Shown here one piece after another: positions 25,294 to 32,231 of a stretch of DNA of 64,000 bases. Each line of letters opens with the position of its first letter. The stretch's first letter is position 1. Source of the DNA: Opimibacter sp041746735 (lineage in GTDB: Bacteria; Bacteroidota; Bacteroidia; Chitinophagales; Saprospiraceae); NCBI GenBank assembly GCA_041746735.1, contig JBGTGP010000032.1, positions 124,001 to 188,000 of the forward strand, in the 5' to 3' direction. Under the pieces are notes generated by a model. It was not told where the DNA came from and did not search any database. It worked only from the letters and a program-made list of their open reading frames with translations. The position numbers were made by a program, and so were the translations under genes.

Positions 25294-25603
25294 GAGGGAG
25301 TGAATGTTACCCCGGTCTTGAGATATCAACCGGTAAGCAGGTCCCCTCAAGTTGGATAATTTCGATCCGGTTTGCCAGTTCATGAAAGATTTATAGACTG
25401 ATCAAAGTTGCGTTTCATAGAAGCATACGGTTTAGTGTGAAATACAAATTTGTTGAGTCACATTCGTATTGAAGTGTAATTTATAAAATTTAAGCAATTC
25501 ATCTGGAACTTTCGGCAGCATGCAAGCCACGTCCTACAGCATAATTCTCCCGAAGCAATATATCCCTGCATTCAAACGGCATTCAACTTTTCCAAAATCT
25601 TGC

Positions 25604-25611
25604 TACCTTGC
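25604..25611 (+). promoter_or_regulatory. -7-like box TACCTTGC
   Basis: A relaxed match to TAnnTTTG five bases before the ATG at 25616. The same octamer lies at 39386, upstream of the glycosyltransferase gene. Confidence 0.3.
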
Positions 25612-25615
25612 TCTC

Positions 25616-25852
25616 ATGCGTTGGCGAACCATCCTGGCTATCTTGGGCTTCCTCTTCTTTGTGACAGGGATGTTGTCCTTAGTCCTGATCCTGATCGGGG
25701 CCAATCTGAGCTATCTCACCTGGATCGACAAACCCGGCACACCCAGAGGCATCATCATCCGCATGATCCTGATCGGAGGTGGACTTGTACTGAGTTATAT
25801 GGCCCTCAATCCGGCCCGGGACGAAAATGACGAGCCTACACCCGGCCCGTAA
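25616..25852 (+). CDS. small membrane protein (78 aa)
   Basis: The product from the ATG at 25616 is MRWRTILAILGFLFFVTG... with two hydrophobic helices (about residues 5-30 and 50-68) and a polar acidic tail (NPARDENDEPTPGP). A longer frame from 25520 adds a non-hydrophobic stretch covering the promoter-like box, so the inner start is preferred. Its 3' end overlaps the convergent HMG-CoA lyase gene by 17 bases. Family not recognised; membrane location is inferred from hydrophobicity. Confidence 0.55.
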   Translation: MRWRTILAILGFLFFVTGMLSLVLILIGANLSYLTWIDKPGTPRGIIIRMILIGGGLVLSYMALNPARDENDEPTPGP

Positions 25853-26693
25853 ATACCTCGGCTACCAACGTCATAGCTTCCGTAAAGGCCTCCATATTCA
25901 GTCCGGTCCCAATGCCTTCCGAGTCAAAATACTGCACCAGATTTTCTGTGGGCATATTGCCGGTGAGTTCGTCCTTTGCCATAGGGCAGCCACCATAACC
26001 CTTCATCGCAGCATCAAAGCGACGGCAACCACTTCGATAGGCCGCATCTATTTTTTCCCGCCAGTTGTGCGGCTGTGTATGCAGATGCGCGCCAAATTCA
26101 ACATCGGGGTAAGGCGGTATGAGATTGGAAAACAGGTAACTGATATTGTCAGGATTGGAAACCCCGATCGTATCGGACAAGGCCATGATCCGAATCTCCA
26201 TTTCGGCCAGATAATTCACCCAATGCTGCACAATCTCCACATTCCATGGATCTCCATACGGATTGCCAAAACCCATGGACAGATAGACCACCAACTTGCG
26301 GTTGGCCGCCAAGCACAGATCCTGAATCTCAGCTACCCGCCCAAGTGATTCCTCGATCGTTGCATTTGTATTCCGAAGTTGAAATGTCTCGGAGACGGAA
26401 AAAGGATAACCGAGATAACTGATTTCGTCGAACTGCAACGCATCCATGGCGCCACGTTTGTTGGCGACAATGGCGAGGAGCTTGGAGGGTGAGTCGGTCA
26501 GATCCAGATGACGGAGGACTTCGGCAGTATCTGCCATCTGCGGTATAGCTTTTGGAGAGACAAAAGACCCGAAGTCCAATGTATCAAATCCTACTTTCAG
26601 CAATTGATTGATATACCGCAGCTTGAGTTCGGTGGGTACGAACTGGTGCAGGCCCTGCATAGCATCCCTGGGACATTCGATGATTTTGAGCAT
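25836..26693 (-). CDS. hydroxymethylglutaryl-CoA lyase-like enzyme
   Basis: 285 residues, the usual length. HMG-CoA lyase splits HMG-CoA into acetyl-CoA and acetoacetate, the last step of leucine breakdown. The family opening ECPRDAMQG carries the catalytic Arg-Asp (R9, D10). Further signatures are DFGSFVSPKAIPQMAD, LSDTIGVSNP, FGAHLHTQPHN (metal-binding His pair) and the active-site loop GYGGCPMAKDELTGN with the conserved Cys. The more usual loop is GCPFAPGATGN, so this is a diverged member. A perfect -7 box (TATTTTTG) lies eight bases before the ATG. An acyl-CoA dehydrogenase gene at 45446 could serve the same pathway, but it is not linked. Confidence 0.88.
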   Translation of the reverse strand: MLKIIECPRDAMQGLHQFVPTELKLRYINQLLKVGFDTLDFGSFVSPKAIPQMADTAEVLRHLDLTDSPSKLLAIVANKRGAMDALQFDEISYLGYPFSVSETFQLRNTNATIEESLGRVAEIQDLCLAANRKLVVYLSMGFGNPYGDPWNVEIVQHWVNYLAEMEIRIMALSDTIGVSNPDNISYLFSNLIPPYPDVEFGAHLHTQPHNWREKIDAAYRSGCRRFDAAMKGYGGCPMAKDELTGNMPTENLVQYFDSEGIGTGLNMEAFTEAMTLVAEVFTGRV

Positions 26694-26700
26694 CTGGCGC

Positions 26701-26708
26701 CAAAAATA
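26701..26708 (-). promoter_or_regulatory. -7 box TATTTTTG
   Basis: Exact TAnnTTTG on the minus strand, seven bases from the ATG of the HMG-CoA lyase gene. Transcription from here would give a leaderless or nearly leaderless mRNA. Confidence 0.5.
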
Positions 26709-26728
26709 GGGTATTTCGATATAGCGTA

Positions 26729-28048
26729 TTAGGGCTTATGTCCGGCCATATACTCCAGTGCCAGATAGCAAAGTGTTTTTACACCTAGTACCATGCTGCT
26801 GTCTTCGACCTGAAAGTCCGGGGTATGATGTAGTGGCGCATCGGCCGAACTCGTTCCGGGTTTCAGACCACCCAGAAAAAAGAACAGACCCGGCACTTCA
26901 CGGGCGTAAAATGAAAAATCTTCTGCCCCGGTCATGGGTTTCATCAGGATGACATTGTGCTCCCCACCGGCAGCATCATACATCGTCGGCAGCATTTTGC
27001 GGGTGAGCTCCAGATCATTGAAGGTCACCGGATAGCCCCGGTCGATATCAACCTCAGCCGTGGCACCCATGCTTTCTGCGATATGGGTGGCGGTGAGTCT
27101 GATCTTGTCATGAATCGTCCGCTGCATGGTTGTGTCAAACGTCCGGATCGTGCCGACCATGTTGACTTCTTCGGGTATGATATTGGCCCGGACACCACCG
27201 GTGATTTTGCCGACACTGATGACCGCTGGATTTTTGGTGAGGTCGGTTTGGCGGGAGATGATCGTTTGCAATCCCATGATGATCTGGGCGGAAGCTACGA
27301 TCGGATCGATGCTGGTCCATGGGGCTGATCCATGGGCCTGTTTGCCCCTGACTTTGATCGTGAAGGTATTGACAGCAGCCATAGTGGCTCCGGGTTTGTA
27401 GCGGATCTTGCCTACTTCCAGATTGGAGCTGATATGCAGTCCGAAGATGACATCCACATGTGGATCTTGTAGTACGCCTTGTCTGACCATGAGTTCAGCG
27501 CCTCCTTCTTCACCCGGTGGTGCACCTTCCTCTGCGGGCTGGAAGATAAACACGATGGTGCCCTCGAGATCGTCCTTCATGTCCGTCAGGATCTCTGTAG
27601 CGGCCATCAGGATAGCCATGTGCGTATCATGTCCGCAGGCATGCATGACATCGACGGTCTCCCCATTGAACTCGCCCTTCTCACGGCTGGCATGGGGCAG
27701 GTTGACTCGTTCTTTGACCGGGAGTCCGTCCATATCCGCTCGCAATGCCACGACAGGTCCTGGTTTGCCGCCACGAAGGATGGCCACTAGTCCTGTGTGG
27801 GCGATTTCCTTTTGTACTTCCAGCCCGAGATGGCGTAGATGGGATTCGATATAAGCTGCGGTTTTAAATTCGCGGTTGGATAACTCCGGATACTGGTGAA
27901 GGTGATGGCGCCACTGGATCATTTTAGATTCGATGGCCATGGCCTGTTGGTCAACACGTTCTTTGGAAGTAGCATCCTGCGCCGTGAGCGGCAGGTATAG
28001 CAGTACAATGCAGGTGGTCAGAAGGCTTGATCTCTGGATTTGGTGCAT
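26729..28048 (-). CDS. secreted M20-family amidohydrolase/peptidase
   Basis: 439 residues with a signal peptide (SLLTTCIVLLYLPLTAQ). The M20D metallohydrolase fold is clear: LRADMDGLPV, HACGHDTHMA (metal-binding His/Asp), QPAEEG (catalytic Glu pair) and a late MTGAEDFSFY. The family includes N-acyl-amino-acid and hippurate hydrolases and carboxypeptidases that remove acyl or amino-acid groups; the signal peptide puts this one in the periplasm. The dimerisation domain (about 225-340: TFTIKVRGKQAHGSAPW) is present. It precedes the HMG-CoA lyase gene by 35 bases on the same strand, but that gene has its own promoter box. Confidence 0.88.
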   Translation of the reverse strand: MHQIQRSSLLTTCIVLLYLPLTAQDATSKERVDQQAMAIESKMIQWRHHLHQYPELSNREFKTAAYIESHLRHLGLEVQKEIAHTGLVAILRGGKPGPVVALRADMDGLPVKERVNLPHASREKGEFNGETVDVMHACGHDTHMAILMAATEILTDMKDDLEGTIVFIFQPAEEGAPPGEEGGAELMVRQGVLQDPHVDVIFGLHISSNLEVGKIRYKPGATMAAVNTFTIKVRGKQAHGSAPWTSIDPIVASAQIIMGLQTIISRQTDLTKNPAVISVGKITGGVRANIIPEEVNMVGTIRTFDTTMQRTIHDKIRLTATHIAESMGATAEVDIDRGYPVTFNDLELTRKMLPTMYDAAGGEHNVILMKPMTGAEDFSFYAREVPGLFFFLGGLKPGTSSADAPLHHTPDFQVEDSSMVLGVKTLCYLALEYMAGHKP

Positions 28049-28194
28049 AGAAGGAGTCAGATGGTTGCAGCGGTAATTTAGGATAAAAATGGAAACCGCT
28101 CAGATTTTGTCTACGCGTATGTCTTATGGGGTTTATCAAGGTTATCGAGGTTATTGAAAAGGTGTTTAGGGGTCAATGTTTAGGGTTTAGTGAC

Positions 28195-28250
28195 GCTCTT
28201 GCGCGTACTGCGCGCAAGTGGGGTGAAAGGTGAAGGGTAAAAGGTAAAAT
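28195..28250. repeat. palindrome with TTTACCCTTCACC flanks, copy 2
   Basis: CTTGCGCG-TACTG-CGCGCAAG followed by TGGGGTGAAAGGTGAAGGG. This is the reverse-complement arrangement of the copy at 6765-6845. Confidence 0.65.
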
Positions 28251-28314
28251 GGGGGTATCTAGTGCGCTTTGGATCGAGATGGATGGTCGGGTCGCGACCT
28301 GACCGTACGCACTA

Positions 28315-28350
28315 TCACTCCTCACCTCCTCACCTCCTCACCTCCTAAGC
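28315..28350. repeat. 8-base satellite CTCACCTC
   Basis: About four tandem copies of CTCACCTC ending CTCCTAAG, the pyrimidine-rich strand on top. Confidence 0.75.
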
Positions 28351-28410
28351 CTTCCAGGGACGACCCGGAGTACAAGGCATGTAAGACCCTCAGGCTTATG
28401 TGGGTTAGTG

Positions 28411-28448
28411 GCTTAGAAGCTTAGGAGGTTAGGAGGTTAGAAGGTTGG
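28411..28448. repeat. 8-base satellite TTAGGAGG
   Basis: About four copies of GGTTAGGA/GCTTAGAA type, the purine-rich strand on top, ending 37 bases before the next start codon. Confidence 0.7.
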
Positions 28449-28485
28449 TTATGAGAGATTACGTATATTTATTGACTAATACTGT

Positions 28486-28962
28486 ATGACCATGAGACGT
28501 ATCGATCAGTTGTTGGCAACCTATGGAGAAAGCCATCAGAATGCCACCAATAAACTCATCCATTGGGTATGTGTGCCCGCGATTATGTTTAGTCTGTTGG
28601 CATTGCTGTATGCGATTCCGTTTCCATGGGAACGGACGATGTGGGCCAACTGGGCGGTTGTGTTATTAGCAGGGGCATGGTTGTATTACTCGATACTCTC
28701 GCTGGCCATGTTGTTTGGTTTTCTGGTGATCGGAAGTCTCATGTTGTGGGGCATTCACGGGCTGTATGCCGCCGTAGGGTTTGATGCCGGTCGCTTAGCC
28801 CTGTGGGCCGTCATCATTTTTGTGGTGGCATGGATAGGACAATTTATAGGACACAAGATCGAAGGGAAAAAGCCTGCCTTTGTGAAGGATGTTCAGTATC
28901 TGCTCGTCGGCCCAGCCTGGTTGTTACATTTTATATTTAATAAGACCGGGGTTAAATATTGA
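28486..28962 (+). CDS. Mpo1-like (DUF962) membrane oxygenase
   Basis: 158 residues. The opening (IDQLLATYGESHQNATNKLIHWVCVPAIMF) is the Mpo1/YGL010w signature, in which the conserved His residues bind iron. Four hydrophobic helices follow, then WIGQFIGHKIEGKKPAF and LLVGPAWLL near the C-terminus, also diagnostic. In yeast the family carries out the alpha-oxidation step on 2-hydroxy fatty acids; bacterial members are presumed lipid-active but little studied. It is flanked on both sides by repeat-rich DNA. M3 is an alternative start. Confidence 0.85.
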   Translation: MTMRRIDQLLATYGESHQNATNKLIHWVCVPAIMFSLLALLYAIPFPWERTMWANWAVVLLAGAWLYYSILSLAMLFGFLVIGSLMLWGIHGLYAAVGFDAGRLALWAVIIFVVAWIGQFIGHKIEGKKPAFVKDVQYLLVGPAWLLHFIFNKTGVKY

Positions 28963-29058
28963 TTTCGAGAGATCCCTGAGCAGCAGATCGAAGCGCAGCG
29001 TAGATTCCGACCGCGAGGCGGAATGCCAGATTAATTCGTAACTATTTCACATGATTTA

Positions 29059-29088
29059 CCCTAATAGATTGGGCGACCATTTCCAATA
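29059..29088 (+). repeat. palindromic dispersed repeat, copy B
   Basis: CCCTAATAGATTGGGCGACC followed by ATTTCCAATA, preceded by ACATGATTTA. Related to 15702 and 60877. Confidence 0.7.
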
Positions 29089-29097
29089 AACAATAAA

Positions 29098-29129
29098 CAG
29101 TGAGTAGTGAGTAGTGAGTAGTGAGTGGG
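29098..29129. repeat. 7-base satellite GTGAGTA
   Basis: About four tandem GTGAGTR units running straight into REP-like copy 3. Confidence 0.8.
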
Positions 29130-29298
29130 GTGCTTCGACCCGCTTGACACATCCTCGTGCTACAGCTCAGCAACCGTGGTGAGTTGGGTGCTTCGACCCG
29201 CTTGACACATCCTCGTGCTACAGCTCAGCAACCGTGGTGAGTGGGGTGCTTCGACCCGCTTGACACATCCTCGTGCTACAGCTCAGCAACCGTGGTGA
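29130..29298 (+). repeat. REP-like elements, copies 3-5 in tandem
   Basis: Three ~53-base copies start at 29130, 29188 and 29246, an exact 58-base period. The spacers are GTTGG and GTGGG, part of the GTGAG satellite. The copies look identical in their core. Confidence 0.9.
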
Positions 29299-29306
29299 GT
29301 AGTGAG

Positions 29307-29373
29307 TCTCAACCTCTCAACCTCTCAACTTCTCAACCTCTCAACTTCTCAACCTCTCAACCTCTCAACCTCT
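29307..29373. repeat. 8-base satellite CTCTCAAC
   Basis: About eight copies of CTCTCAAC/TTCTCAAC, reaching the TAG stop (29372-29374) of the glycosyltransferase gene. On that gene's coding strand it reads GGTTGAGA. Confidence 0.85.
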
Positions 29374-30358
29374 ACTCATGCAGCTCCCGACTCACCGAAT
29401 CCTTTAGCCCCAACGTCTCCGCAATTTTATAGCGATTGCGATGTGGTGAATTTCGACTGATCATCTCTGCCAAAAAACCTGTGAGAAATAGTTGCGCTCC
29501 GATGATGAGGGTGAGGATTCCAAAATAGAAAACAGGCCGTTCTGAAATCCGATACACCTCATGTGACACCTTGAGCCAACTCAGGTACGCCAGTATACCA
29601 AACCCTACAAAAAAGAACAGCACCCCAAGTGTACCAAAGAAATGCATCGGACGCTTGCCAAATTTTCCAACAAACATGATAGATAAAATATCCAGAAATC
29701 CATTGAGCATGCGTTCCCAGCCAAATTTACTGTGCCCGAATTTCCGGGCCTGGTGTTGCACTACCTTTTCCCCGATACGGGTAAAGCCGGCCCATTTGGC
29801 GATCACCGGGATATAGCGGTGCATCTCCCCATACACCTCTATGTTTTTCACAACTTCCTGTCTGTAGGCTTTCAATCCGCAGTTGAAATCATGAAGTTTT
29901 ATCTTGCTGGCCCGACGGGTGACGGCATTGAAAAGTTTGGATGGAATTGTTTTACCGACCGGGTCTTTGCGGTACTTCTTCCATCCACTGACCAGATCAT
30001 ATCCTTCCTCCCGGATCATACGCATGAGAGCCGGTATTTCTTCCGGTGAATCCTGCAGATCCGCATCCATCGTAATCACGATCTCGCCGGAGCATGCTTC
30101 AAAGCCTTTCTGTAAGGCAGCCGACTTGCCATAGTTGCGGCGAAAGCGGATACCGCTGATCCAGCTATACTGACCTGCCAGCGACTGGATCACATCCCAG
30201 GAGCCGTCGGTACTGCCATCATCTACGAGGATGACTTCAAATACTTCGATATGATGTTGTCCGGCTACACGACTGATCCAACTCATGAGTTCCGGCAGGG
30301 ATTCATGTTCGTTGTACAGCGGTATGATGAGACTCAGTTCCGTAGGAGCCGAAGACAT
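29372..30358 (-). CDS. polyisoprenyl-phosphate-type family 2 glycosyltransferase
   Basis: 328 residues. A GT-A domain (1-235) has LSLIIPLYNEHESLPEL, VDDGSTDGS, RNYGKSAALQKGF and the metal-binding DADLQDSPEEI. Two C-terminal membrane helices (about 235-260 and 275-300) match the DPM1/GtrB/ArnC type, which transfer a sugar from a nucleotide to undecaprenyl phosphate on the cytoplasmic face. The donor cannot be told. It is the last gene of a minus-strand group (BatA protein, dihydroorotase-like, DUF4199, this), nine bases after the DUF4199 gene. That order is one I know from other Bacteroidota. Confidence 0.9.
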   Translation of the reverse strand: MSSAPTELSLIIPLYNEHESLPELMSWISRVAGQHHIEVFEVILVDDGSTDGSWDVIQSLAGQYSWISGIRFRRNYGKSAALQKGFEACSGEIVITMDADLQDSPEEIPALMRMIREEGYDLVSGWKKYRKDPVGKTIPSKLFNAVTRRASKIKLHDFNCGLKAYRQEVVKNIEVYGEMHRYIPVIAKWAGFTRIGEKVVQHQARKFGHSKFGWERMLNGFLDILSIMFVGKFGKRPMHFFGTLGVLFFFVGFGILAYLSWLKVSHEVYRISERPVFYFGILTLIIGAQLFLTGFLAEMISRNSPHRNRYKIAETLGLKDSVSRELHE

Positions 30359-30367
30359 GAATTGAAT

Positions 30368-30907
30368 TTAGACAGTAGGTAAAGTCGGCGGGGCATCCCG
30401 CTTGAGGATCGCACCGGAGACAAGTGATTTGATCATACCCCAGAATGCCACCCACAGAATCATAAAAGGTGCCATGATCACAGGATTGGTAAAGATGGTT
30501 GTAATTTTTCTGGAAAACTCACGTTGTTCTTCCGGCACATTCATTGAATCCCACTGGGCTTCCGCACCTTCAAGTATTTTATCTGACAAACCCGGGTCAA
30601 TGACCGTCATATAGATCACGGTGAAAGCACCTGCTATAAGGCCGGCCACCAGCGCTATTTTCATTCCACTCTTAAAGGCCTGACCCATAGTAATAAAACC
30701 AGACAGGTCACTATCCCGTACTTCTTTGATACCCATGAAGATCGTAAAGAATGTGACCACCATGAGTATGAAGTTGACTAAAATCCCCAAACCTGCACTC
30801 GCAGCCCCTGAAGAAGATCCACCCTGGATACCCAGCATATTACTCAATAATGAAAATATGACGTACACCATCCCGGTGATAAGTCCCCATTTGATTGTCG
30901 TTGACAT
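30368..30907 (-). CDS. DUF4199 membrane protein
   Basis: 179 residues from the ATG at 30907 (MSTTIKWGLITGMVYVIFSLL). A longer frame to 30973 would overlap the upstream gene's end and the promoter box. Four hydrophobic segments at about 8-28, 38-60, 72-95 and 145-165 with a conserved MGIKEVRDSDLSGFITMGQAF loop and a helical EGAEAQWDSMNVPEEQ stretch match DUF4199, a Bacteroidota family of unknown function often next to a glycosyltransferase. It has its own exact -7 box (TATATTTG) at 30943-30950. Confidence 0.82.
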   Translation of the reverse strand: MSTTIKWGLITGMVYVIFSLLSNMLGIQGGSSSGAASAGLGILVNFILMVVTFFTIFMGIKEVRDSDLSGFITMGQAFKSGMKIALVAGLIAGAFTVIYMTVIDPGLSDKILEGAEAQWDSMNVPEEQREFSRKITTIFTNPVIMAPFMILWVAFWGMIKSLVSGAILKRDAPPTLPTV

Positions 30908-30942
30908 GTTTTGTTTTGTTTTTGGTGAGCGATCTGACCGAT

Positions 30943-30950
30943 CAAATATA
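30943..30950 (-). promoter_or_regulatory. -7 box TATATTTG
   Basis: Exact TAnnTTTG on the minus strand, 36 bases before the DUF4199 start. It lies at the last codons of the upstream gene and supports the inner start at 30907. Confidence 0.5.
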
Positions 30951-32210
30951 TCAATTAACCTGTAGATGATCATGGTATACCGATCCGATGACTTTTCCAG
31001 TAAACGTATACCCGGTCAAGGCATCATTTTTTGAAAGCGAAAATCGACTTCCGGTATAGGTCCATTCGACATCAGGATCAAATAGGGTAAGATCTGCCCG
31101 CTGACCTTTTCGGATCTGTGGTAGCTCCTGCCGGAGGATCTGACGAGGGCCTTTGCAAAATTTATCCACAATCTGGTGTAGTGGCATGACCAACCTCAGT
31201 GCTGTGTTGGCCGCCGCAAATGCGGTCTCAAGACCTATCGAACCAAAGGAGGCATAGGTAAATTCACACTCTTTGGTTTCTACTTCCATCGGAGTATGAA
31301 TGGAGGAGATATGATCGATCACGCCATCTTTCAGGGCCCGGATCAGGGCTTTGCGGTCCTTGCTGTCCCGCAGTGGGGGCAGGACTTTCTGATGGCTGTT
31401 GAAATCACCGACGTCCTTGTCTTCCAGCAGCAGATGCATGGCTGGTACATCGCAGGTGACGGGCATACCGGATATCCGTGCCTTTAAGATATGCGGCAGA
31501 CAGGCCGCTGCTGACAGCGCATGAAAATGCAATCTCGAACCGGTATACTCGATCAATTGTAAATCGCGCAGTACCGTGATTTCTTCACCGACGCCGGGAA
31601 TGCCGGTGAGGCCGAGGGAGGCACTTATTTTACCCTCATGCATCTGCCCCTCCGTAGTCAGTGAACGGTCGAGCGGAAATTCAATGATCAGGCCCGATAT
31701 GGGTATCACATACTCCAGTGCACGGGTGAGGAGCCCGGGTTCTAACGGTTGCTTGCGTCCATCTCCGAAGGCCACTGCTCCGGCGTGGTACATGTCGAGA
31801 ATCTCTGTCAGATCCTTGCCTTCAAGTTCATGCGAAGCAGCGCCAACAGGTAAAAGATTGATCGGCAGTATTTCATTAAACTGTCGGATGTACTCGATTT
31901 CGATCCGGCTTTGGATTGGAGGATTTGTACGCGGGAAGGTAGCCAGTGCTGTATATCCTCCTGCTCGGCCTGCTTTTGCAAGTGAAGCAAAGGTTTCCCG
32001 GTATTCGTATCCGGGTTGACCAGGTTGGGAGCCGATATCCAGCCACCCGGGAGAAACATGAAGATTAGGGGAGGAGATCACGGTGGCCCGTCCATCCGTG
32101 ACAGATCGACCGATCTGCGTGATCACACCCTCTTCTATGAGTATATCCCGGACTACCGGTTCGTCCTCACCGGATTGCAGGATGGTGGCTTTTTTGATGA
32201 GTACTTTCAT
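30951..32210 (-). CDS. dihydroorotase-like protein lacking metal ligands
   Basis: 419 residues with the amidohydrolase fold of type I dihydroorotases: VSPGWLD, GYEYRETFASLAKAGRAGGYT, FPRTNPPIQ, FGDGRK, FHALSAA, YASFGSIGLETAFA, KGQRADLTLFDPD. The catalytic metal site is gone: the usual H-x-H after 'PG-D' is replaced by GSQPGQ, and the usual TDHAPH is ISSIHTPM. So it is probably inactive and may have a structural or regulatory role, as non-catalytic dihydroorotases do in some aspartate transcarbamoylase complexes. I believe this divergent class is common in Bacteroidota. It is 21 bases after the BatA-like gene on the same strand, so probably co-transcribed with it. Confidence 0.85.
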   Translation of the reverse strand: MKVLIKKATILQSGEDEPVVRDILIEEGVITQIGRSVTDGRATVISSPNLHVSPGWLDIGSQPGQPGYEYRETFASLAKAGRAGGYTALATFPRTNPPIQSRIEIEYIRQFNEILPINLLPVGAASHELEGKDLTEILDMYHAGAVAFGDGRKQPLEPGLLTRALEYVIPISGLIIEFPLDRSLTTEGQMHEGKISASLGLTGIPGVGEEITVLRDLQLIEYTGSRLHFHALSAAACLPHILKARISGMPVTCDVPAMHLLLEDKDVGDFNSHQKVLPPLRDSKDRKALIRALKDGVIDHISSIHTPMEVETKECEFTYASFGSIGLETAFAAANTALRLVMPLHQIVDKFCKGPRQILRQELPQIRKGQRADLTLFDPDVEWTYTGSRFSLSKNDALTGYTFTGKVIGSVYHDHLQVN

Positions 32211-32231
32211 ACGATAGTCAACATGTCATGA

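Larger units (their letters stand above)
28049..28485. other. 437-base gap with satellites and palindrome
   Basis: No gene is seen. It holds GTTTAGGG/GTTTAGTG short repeats (28165-28192), a CTTGCGCG palindrome with TTTACCCTTCACC flanks (28195-28250), a degenerate region resembling the three-hairpin element (about 28285-28395), and 8-base satellites at 28315-28350 and 28411-28448. Confidence 0.7.
28963..29371. other. 409-base gap with palindromic repeat, three REP-like copies and satellites
   Basis: No gene is supported. Contents from left: ~95 bases of unclassified sequence, palindromic repeat copy B (29059-29088), GTGAGTA satellite (29098-29129), three REP-like units in tandem with a 58-base period, and a CTCTCAAC satellite to the stop of the glycosyltransferase gene. 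Confidence 0.8.

Noticed and set aside
29130..29298. 58-base tandem REP-like copies considered as a CRISPR or tRNA cluster
   Set aside because: Spacers are only five bases and not unique; no cas genes and no cloverleaf.
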